NCBI GenBank assembly: GCA_030062745.1
Contig: CP099843.1
Span: 4,651,001 to 4,715,000 of the forward strand
Length of the DNA: 64,000 nt
Source: Capitulum mitella
Taxonomy: Eukaryota > Arthropoda > Thecostraca > Pollicipedomorpha > Pollicipedidae
Direction: 5' to 3'
Under the pieces are notes generated by a model that saw only the letters and a list, made by a program, of their open reading frames with translations, did no database searches and had not been told where the DNA came from. Both the position numbers and the translations under genes were made by a program. Of the stretch, positions 1-9,700 are shown in pieces (position 1 is the stretch's first letter; every line of letters begins with the position of its first letter).

Positions 1-588
1 GTGCCGTTATTTTTTGTACACCGTTCGAGGTTGTGTTGGTCACTGCAGTGTTTTTTCTGACAAAGGGCCATCTATTGCGCTCTTACATTTTTGTTGCCTT
101 CATCGGTTTCACGAGAAAAGCTGCTGCTGTGTGACGAGACATTAGCAGCGCTACCCTAATTGGCGGGGAACGCTTGCCTTGCCACAGTTCTCCGACTAGT
201 GACTGAAATGGAATGCATGTTTGTTGAGCCGTGGACGGATTTGCAGGCTTATTTGGCGCGTCTTTCGTTGCAGGCATCGGCATGGCGCAACTTGTTTGTG
301 TGATTCTGTGCATCGCGCCCGTTACCTCTCCTGGTGTTTGTATGCTTCCGATCGATCTGTGTTACGTCGCCAGCGTTTGAATGTTAACAGTGAAACCCCA
401 GACGGCGAACGCCGCCATGCATCCGGTGTTTGAGGCATTTCTGTACGAGCCGCGGTCGAGCTTCGAATCAGCGAGACAGCGGATCGGGCTACGTGAGCTG
501 CCCATCGCCGCTCCCTTTTTGGCGGCCGGTCCGGAGCCGACCAGTGGCCACCCCCCCCCTCCGGCTAACCGGCCGTCCCCGCTCACAG
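1..588 (+). other. Intron of LRP4-like gene, partial
   Basis: No coding exon is recognisable here. The stretch ends in a pyrimidine-containing tract and an AG at 587-588 that serves as the acceptor of the first visible exon. Upstream exons of the receptor (signal peptide, LDLa modules, most of propeller 1) must lie before the window. Confidence 0.6.
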
Positions 589-775
589 GCGAGGGCGTGC
601 GCCAGCTGCTCGTCAACCTGGAGCATCCGATGGACGTGCGCAGCGTACACCCGCTCCGGCAGCCGGGCGCCTCGACGCGCTGCCGCGACAACGGCCGCTG
701 CTCGCACCTCTGCCTGCCGCGGCCCGAGGGGCGCAGGTGCGCCTGCCCCAGCGGTCTGCAGCTGCTGCCGGGCAG
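589..775 (+). CDS. LRP4: LRP4-like exon: end of propeller 1 and EGF-like module 1
   Basis: Begins after AG at 587-588 in codon phase 1 and ends at CAG followed by gtcagt. It encodes the last propeller strand ([16 protein letters not shown]) and an EGF-like module with C..NGRCSHLC and CAC spacing. The sixth cysteine of this EGF falls in the next exon. Confidence 0.85.
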
Positions 776-3700
776 GTCAGTGGCGGGCGGCAGGACGGTC
801 GGAGTCTAGTCGGGTGCTGTCCCCCTCCTGCCAGCTGACCGGCTTGTCCCGGAGCTGACGCCTCTCGTCAGTGTGACGTCCTGCCTGCTGTTCAGTCCGT
901 CCCAGACCTGGCAGTGTTTGCCGGAAGTCTGACGTCGTCCCTGAGCCGGCCCTGCCTCCCGCAGCTCGACGTCGTGCCAGCTGGTGCCGCCGGCCGGCCT
1001 GGTGGTGGCCCGGAACGGCAGCCTGCACGTGACCCCGCTCTCGGGCGGCGCGGCGCACCTGGTGCCGCTGGTGGCGGCCGGCCGGCCGACGGCCGTGGCC
1101 GCCGACGCCGACGATGTGCTGTACTGGGCGGACGCGGACGGCGGCACCCTGCAGCGTGCCCTCTGGAACGGCAGCCGGCACCGAACCGTAGTGGACTGGG
1201 ACGTCGGTGAGTGCGCCGTGACGCCGCCGTCGACTCCGTAGCGCTGGGTTTGTGGCGTGTGTTCTCAGAGGTGTGGAGGGCGGGTAGTGTTTCGTGCCTT
1301 GCCGAGCAGCATAGCACGCCCGAAAGCCACGAAGTACCTTTGTTGGCCTTCGCGACTCTGGAAAACACAAGTGCTGTTCGGTGTTTGTGTGGAAATTGGG
1401 ATATACATTGTAGTGCACGCTGGAGATAGTATGCATGCTCCGTCTGGCGGATGTACTCGTCTGTAGGCTGGTTTGCGGACTGCGGGACGGTGGTCAGTTT
1501 TTACAGTGCTGTTCTGTGGGCTGCATAACTCAATCCTTTGGAAGCTGGGCGTCGCAGTGCGCGTCGTACGCTTGTTATTTCTTATCACCGCACGTCGGAG
1601 CTGTTGCCTTTGTCCCGGCCGTGGCCCGATCCCAAGCGCCTTTCCTACGCTCCACGCACTACAAACCCTGTCATGCTGTGTGAAACTCTTATCTATGTTC
1701 TCTGGCCAGCGCGCAACCCGTAGTATGGCTTCCCGGCTGAATGTCTTGAGCGTCTGTCCTCACCGAGCCCACATGGGCGAGTCTGCGCGGCGGGACCTTT
1801 GCTCGTCTGCTCCTGCCGTGGTCCGGATGCGAACCCGCAGCACACTCTGTGCACTGTACAACGCTGACCTGTACGCTGTCCAGGTGTGGTGCCCCGTGTA
1901 ATATGGTAATGGTTGTCCGGACTCGGGACGACCCCAGTACACAGTCCGCACACCGTGCAGCGCTGGCCTCTGCGTCGTCCAGCTCTGGTCCGTCTGTCCT
2001 TGCCGTGGCTCGTTTCGCACGCCTGGCCACCGGTCGGCAGGTAACGTGACGGCGCTGGCCGTCGACTGGGTGGGCGGCCTGCTCTACTGGACGGACGCCG
2101 GCCTGCAGCGGCTGGAGGTGGCGCGCACGGACGGCCGACACCGGCTGCTGCTGCTGGCGGACGGCCTGGACCGGCCGGCCGCGCTCGTCGTCGACCCGCC
2201 GGGTTAGTGGGCGGCGCGGCTGCGGCGGCGGGGCCGCAGGACGCGCGGTCACTGTCGGCCGCGGTGTGAGGCCCGGCTTGACGTTTGGCTGGAGCGATGT
2301 CGTAAGGCACGTCCAGCCGCTGTGATGCACCATTCCGATGTTCGGGCGTGTTCTCCAGGGCTAGTGCCCGCGTCTGACTGGCTCGCAACACGTCACCATG
2401 GTGACGCCAGCGATTTTGACCCGTGTGCCGGCGCTGGAGTGGGTCCCACTCTGACGGGCCGGCTCTGGCGGCCGCTGCAGCCGGGCTGATGTTCTGGTCG
2501 GACCTGGGCGCCGCCGACGGCCGCCCGGCCCGGATCGAGCGCGCCGCCATGAACGGCTCCGGCAGGAAGGCGGTGGTCAGCTCGGATCTGGCCGCTCCCG
2601 CCGGGCTCGCGCTGGACGCCGACTCGCGCACCATCTACTGGACCGACTCGAAACTAGGTCAGGCGTCAGTGGAGAAACGGGTGGCTCTCGAGCAGCAATG
2701 TTTTTTTTCTGAATGCCGGTTGATAAGCATAGTAGCGGACGCAGATGTAATTGATATTAGCTGGGTTGTAAAGCGACTATGACGTGAGATGTTTCTTCGT
2801 AAATTGTGACGGTGGCGTGCATGTTGAAACTTTTTGCCTGGTCTGTGACATTGCTCGTCAAAAAGACACTTGCGCTGTGTGGGAAGATGTACGCTTATCT
2901 CGCTTTCTGTTGTTTCCCATTGTAGCCGTTCTGCATATATTTGTCACTGTTCTATGAAACGCTCGTAGGTACCTGGGTTTGCGGTTGATACCGCACCAAC
3001 ACGTGTCTCGTTTCGTCACAGAGACGCGCCCGGCGCGCTGCTCAGCCTGTTTTGGCCGTCTCTGACTCTTGTTAGGGTCTCCTCTGACCCTTGTTGAGGC
3101 TTCCTCTGACCCTTGTTCGGGCCTGCACTGACCCTTGTTCAGACCTTTTCTGACCCTCGTTCTGACATCTTTGACCCTTGTTTGGTTCTCCTCTGATCCT
3201 TGTTCTGACCTGCACTGACCCTTGTTCGGATCTTTTCTGGCCCTTGTTCTGGCTTTCTCTGACGCTTGTTAGGGTCTCCTCTTACCCTTGTTGAGGCCTC
3301 CTCTGACCCTTCTTCGGGCCTGCACTGACCCTTGTTCTGACCTCCTCTGACCTTGTTCTGACCTCCTCTGACCTTGTCCGGGCCTGCGCTGACCTCGTCC
3401 GGCGGTCGGCAGGCACGGTGAGCGCTGCGCCGCTGACGGACGCCGGTGTGGGCCGGGCGCGGCTGCTCTTTTCCGGCCGGCCGGGCCCGCAGGCGCTGGC
3501 GGTCGCCGCCGGCCGGCTCTACTGGGTCGAGGCCGGCGCCGGCGGCGTGCTGAACGCCAGCGCCGCCGGCGGGCCGCCGCCCGGCCGGCCGGCCGACGCT
3601 GAGCCGGCGCTGGCGCTGGCCGTGCTGGGCTCTGGCCGGCCCCTCCAGCCGGCGCTGCTCGACCAGAGCGGCTGCGGCCACAACAACGGCGGCTGCTCGC

Positions 3701-6700
3701 ACCTCTGCCTGCTGGTACCGGCCGGCCCGCCCACCTGTCACTGCCCGACAGGTAAAACTGTGTGCCCCAACTGTCCGTCTGTGTATCTATCAAAGTAATG
3801 CCCCCTCCCCTTCCCGTGGTAAGACAGTTTACTCCATCCTCTTGCGCGCCATGCTTTGGTACTTTTGTGATTTGTTTATCCACACCAAAGATCACCATCT
3901 CGGTTTTCACGTAGTCGCATCACTTCGTGAGATAATGCTAGCTACCTGCTCTTATGTTGTTTATTAATCGAATAAAAAAGATGCATTTGCTGGCGCACAG
4001 GAATACGGGGCGTCGTCTAATCTGTGAGCCGAGCCCGGGCCTCAGTCTGGTGTTCTGACCTGTCCGTGTGTCCCCAGGAGTGCTACTGTCCGGGGACGGT
4101 CAGACCTGCGACGGGCCTCAGTCTGGTGCTCTGACTCTGTCTGACTCTGTCTGTTCTGACTGACAGTCTCTGTCCGTGTGTCCCCAGGAGTGCTACTGTC
4201 CGGGGACGGTCAGACCTGCGACGGGCCTCAGTCTGGTGCTCTGACTCTGTCTGTCTGTTCTGACTGACAGTCTCTGTCCGTGTGTCCCCAGGAGTGCCAC
4301 TGTCCGGGGATGGTCAGACCTGCGACGGGCCTCAGTCTGGTGCTCTGACTCTGTCTGACTCTGTCTGTTCTGACTGACAGTCTCTGTCTGTGTGTGCCCA
4401 GGAGTGCCACTGTCCGGGGACGGTCAGACCTGTGAGCCTGGCCCGGACCTCAGTCTGGTGTACGACCGCGGCTGGGAGGTGCGTCGGCTGGCTCTGACCA
4501 ACCCCCCCAGCGTGGACACGGTGCTGCCCCTGCCGCCCCGGATGCACGTCACCGCCCTCGCCTGGGACCCGCACTCACGTACGCTCTCGGTGGCGGCAGT
4601 GGCCGAAACTCGACTCGCACGCTGAGCGCTGATGGTCGTGGTGTAATGTACGGAGCTGGAGCTTGTGTTCGCACACTTGTGCGGAGGCAGTTTGTGGACC
4701 ATGGGGGCTGTGCGAATAGACATGTTATGTTGAGATTGTATTCTGGGCCTGATTTTACTGAACAGGACGTCATAGGTGCATTTTTTCTAATGTTTTCGTG
4801 TCTTTTTGACCCGGATGAGCAGTTGTGGCCGACTGCCATTTGCCCCATTCTTGCCTGGTGTAACTTCAGATATGGCCTTGGCCGTGCCCGACCAGATCTG
4901 AACCTGGTCTTCCGCTGTGTGCGGGTGCGTTGTCGACTCGGCTCCTGTACGCTGCGTGTGCGCGTGCGATCAGGTCGACTTCTGTACGCCGACGCCGGCG
5001 GCGGCCGCCGCCGGATAGTCAGCACCACCGACGACGGCCTCCAGTCGCACCCGGTCGTCACGCACGAGCTGGCCGACGTGGCCGACATGACTGTGGACGT
5101 GGTGGACAGCAAGGTGAGCCGTGGCCGCGGGGCCGCCGTTCCGGTCCTGGGCCGGCCCGGCTCGGCCCGGTCAGGTCAAGCCGGTGCCGGCCGGCAGCGC
5201 CGAGACCTGGATTGCGTTGTGGCAGTAAGATAATCGGGCTATTCGGTCCTGTCACGTATGTGTATAACAGTGAGGTATGGTGTCCGGTGCGATTTTTTCG
5301 TGCGTGTGTGTGCGTGCGTTACGTTCGCGTAACGCGTTGACTTTGAGACGGACGGGCATTGTCTTTCGTTTCTCTTCTCCCCTCCTCTCCTCTCCTCTCC
5401 TCTCCTCTCCTCTCCTCTCCCTTCCTCTCGCCATTTCATCTCATGTCATCTCATCTCAACTCATATTTCCTCTTCTCCCCTGTCCCCTCCTCTCTCCTCG
5501 CAACTATAATGATGCGTTGCGCCCGGCCGCTGTGTCGACAGCCGCACTGGACGTGTATCAGTCGTACCGTAAAGATTCGCTGTATCCGGCTGTGTCGACA
5601 GCGGTAATGCAGTGGTGCGCTGTGCGCGGCCATGTCGGCAGCTGTGCCGTAACAGCGCCGTGCCCGGCAGCTGTACTGGACGGACATGAGCCGCGGCAGT
5701 GTCGAGGTGGCCGAGTTGGACGGCAGCCTGCGCCAGCTGCTGGTGCGCGGGCTGCGGATGCCGCGCGCCCTGGCCGTGCTGCACAGCGGCGGCCTGCTCT
5801 TCTGGGCCGACTGGGGCGGCGAGCCGCGCATCGAGAAGGCCTGGATGGACGGCACGCATCGGTGAGTCGTCCCGCGCACGCCGGTGGTCGGTGATGTCGC
5901 GCGCGTGCGCGGGAAATCAGCGCCGGCTTTGTTCAGCGGCGGCGTCAGCAGCGACGACCGGCTTTGCTCAGGTTTCTTGGTGTTCTGTGATACACAGCAA
6001 TGGCGCAGGTCCTGGTTATCAACAGGCCGGAGGCCCGAAGCCGCTTGAGGCATTGGAGAGTTTGTCTGCCTGGGTGCTTTGTTTTCTTTCCACTTGCTCC
6101 AGCCGTGGAAGTGCTTCCGTATGCACGATAAGCGCCAGGTGTCGGTGCGATTGGTACCAGGTCTATCTGGGGCCTCATTACTGTGCAATTTGCGTGAGTG
6201 CGATGGTCCCGAGAAGCGCTGCATTGCATCTGCCGGCGATGAATTCCCACAGCGTTCGATCGTCCTGCCGTTCTCCTGCGTGATGTCCGGAGACTGTCTG
6301 TTGCAGGTCGGTCATCGTGTCCGAACGGCTGGGCCGACCCAGCAGCGTGGCGGTGGATGGGCCCGGCCGCAAGCTGTACTGGTGCGACAACAAGCTGGGC
6401 GTCATCGAGTGGGCGGACTTCGACGGCAAGGACAGGGCCGCCCTCGTCTCCGGTCAGTGTCGCGCCTCCCCGCCTCACGTCAGCACGTGCACGACGTCCG
6501 GACAGTGTTTTGACGTCTGCTTCATGGGACGACGTTCCGAGGTCGAATGGTTATCCCCCGAAGCGAGGGGTGCGTGCTCGAGCCCGGCCATCACTGCCAT
6601 TGCGCCTCCCACACGGTGCCGGACGTGACAGATCACGGTGCGATGGGACAGCGCTCGGAAGCGTAAGAGAAACATGGGCATCAGACGTCGGACCGTACTG

Positions 6701-9700
6701 CGGTTAGTGTTTGGGAGTGCACGCTGGTCACATGCTGCCTCGATCCAAGGCGAGCGTATCACGCCAGCTCAAACCCTGGCGGGCGTGTCGCGTCTTTCTT
6801 GATGCTTTCGCCTCTTTTGCGTTCTGTTCCCCCGTCCTGTAGATGTCTGTAAATGTCATGATTTCACCGTCCCTGACTTCCTGGTGAGAAAACATCTGTC
6901 GTTGCTTGCCTACCCGCGGACCCATCCACCGCGTCTGTGAGGACCCACGTGGCTCACGTTGCCTCTACCAGGCTAGTTTCTGCTCTGTTGCGACACGGCT
7001 ACGATCACCCTCCTCTGAGCGTGACGTCAGACGGGAATCGTCCGCGGCGCTGGCGGCGCTCTGCGAGCGTCGTCTGACGCCCCGCCTCCGGCAGGCCTGC
7101 ACCGGCCATTCGGGCTGGCCGTGCACCGGGCGAGGATGTACTGGACCGAGTGGGAGCCGGCCGGCGCCGTCCGCAGTCGTGCTGTCGCCGACAGGCTCTC
7201 GCTGCCCGAGACGCTCGTGCAGGGACGGGACAACATCGGCCGCCTGCTGGTGGTGGAGGTGGGTGGCGGCGTCGCGCGCTGCGTTCGTGGTTTAGGCGGG
7301 TGACGCTGTCTTACACGGTCCGGCGTGCTCGTTCGTGTGTTATTGACGGCATTCTGCCCACGAAGCGTTAGTAGCGGCTTGAAGACGGTCCTACCAGCCT
7401 CCGTCTGCAGCGGCGGGGAGAGCACTGCGTCAGTTTGCAGCCCGGCGTGGTCTGGCAAGGCGGCGTGTTCACTCGCACGGGCGCCGCGTCCCGTGAGCTC
7501 GCACCACCGCCCGTGCCGTCCCGTTTTGGCCGGTGAGACCGGTCACCGTCCGCGCCCGGCCGGCAGCGGGACGCGGCCGTGCTGCGGTACGCGTGCGGTG
7601 ACGACAACGGTGGCTGCGCCGGCCTCTGTCTGCGCCGGCCCGGCGGCCAGGCGTGCCGCTGCGGCACCGGCCTGGTGCCGGCCGCCGACGGCATCTCCTG
7701 CCCGGCCCGGCCGAGTCGCATGCTGCTCTACCTGACGCTCAACAGGTGAACCGGCCGCCGGACGGTGTTTTTTGTGGGTAGGTTTGTGGCTGGGTGGTAT
7801 GCTGCCGCGGAGTTGTGACTAGCGTTGTGAGCGTTCAGTCTTTTGTGCGAAACTTTTGGTCCAGTCATTTGTGCGTCGCCGGGCATCTGAAATACGGGTC
7901 GGGTGGCGTTCTTTGGTTTCTGGTGGTGCTTTTTTGTAACGTTTCGTCACGGTGCGTGATCGGCTGGTGCCGGTCCGAAACAGTCGTCACTCTGACGCTG
8001 TTCCGCTGCTCCGTGCGGCAGTGTGGCGCGGATCTCCCTGGACACGGAGGAGCGCTGGGAGGTGACGATGCCCGTCACGGGCGTTCACAACGCCGTCCAC
8101 CTGGACTTCATCGAAGCCGACAACGGTGTGGTGTTCGCCGACAGAGGACTCAACGAGATTAGGTGGGAAAAGTGACCCCCCCCCCCGCTTTTGTCAAAGC
8201 TTACTAGTTCGCTAGGCTGCGTATTTCTTGTATTTTTTGTCCTGCTGGATAGTGCGAAGATTGAGGAGTACCCGGATTCTTTTATGTGTGACCACGAGGC
8301 TACTAAGCGTACCACACATCTTGCTGGACGTACCATTCCACAGCAACCATACCATACCACGGCAACGGCATCCATGATGCCGTTGCCGTGCTGAATTCGG
8401 CTGTCCGCTTTAGTCTGTACCGCCGCCAGTCAATGCGCACCTCTCAGGCCGCTGTCCGCCGGCCACACGCGGCCAGATGCAGGTGCCGCCCGCCGCCCCG
8501 CTGACCAGCCGCGCGTCCGGGCCGCAGGTGGGCCGACCTGCGCACGCCGCCGGCGGCCGCGCCGCGCACCCTGCTGTCCGCCGCTGACGTGTGGCCGGAG
8601 GGCGTGGCCGTCGACTGGGCGGCGCGGCTGGTGTTCTTCAGCGACGCGCGCGCGCCGGCGCTGGCCGTGCTGTCGCTGAGCGGCTGCTGCCGGCGCCGGC
8701 TGGTCCGGGAGGCCGTGTCGCGGCCCGGCGCCGTGGCCGTGCTGCCGCCGGCCGGCCTGCTGTTCTGGGCCGACCTGGGCGCCGAGCGGGCCGCCGCGCC
8801 TCGTCTGGAGGCCGCCCGGCTGGACGGTTCCGAGCGCCGCATCCTGGTGGAGGACGACCTGGACGCGCCGGCCGGCCTGGCCGTCGAGCGCGACAGGTGA
8901 GGCAAGCTGGTGGGAGCGATGGCGCCAGTGGAGGTGGTCGGGAGCGGGAGGTTAGAGCCGAGTCAGGGAGGGAGTGGCGGGTGGAGGCGCTGGAAGCCGT
9001 GGAGGCTGCTTGATGGGGCTGGGGACTTCGTGCGATGAGCTGCAGTTATCATTGCACATGTAATCCGTGCGGAGAGGTGCGTGGTGAAGTTAAGCCATCT
9101 CCACGCGTACTCCGCAGTTGGAAGCCCGTTATGTGCCTTTGCGGTTTGCTGATTACGGATCACAGACTGGTTTTCGGTCACTGACCACAGACTGGTCACC
9201 AACCGCTGATCACATACCAGTCATCGGTCACAGCACTGGACTAGTCACTGGTCAGTGGTCACTGACCCCGGACCGGTCAGTGCAGCTGACGGTTGCCGGG
9301 CCGTGCCCGCAGGCTGTATTGGGCCGACCCAGTGCTGCACCGGCTCGAGTCCTGCAACCTGGACGGCACGGACCGGCGCGTGCTGGTCGACGACGCCCCG
9401 CACCCGTTCGGCGTGACGGTGGTGAGTGGCCGCCTCCGGGGGCGCCGCAGGACCGCCCCGTGCGGCCGGCGCGTGCGCTGGTGAGCGCGGCGCTGGCACG
9501 AGTTCTTCGTGTGAGGTTGTGCGAGTGAGCTGGGGTGTTTTTGCGTTGAGACTGGGACGTGACTCATTGGGGCGCCGTGAGGCTCCTCTTCGGTGCGCTT
9601 AGTGTGCTGGAGTGTCCTCAGAGCAATTGTTTCGTTACGCTGTGTCACGGATGCGCCGATTTTCGCGTGACGAGACGGGTCCCGTCAGATTGTTATGCCC

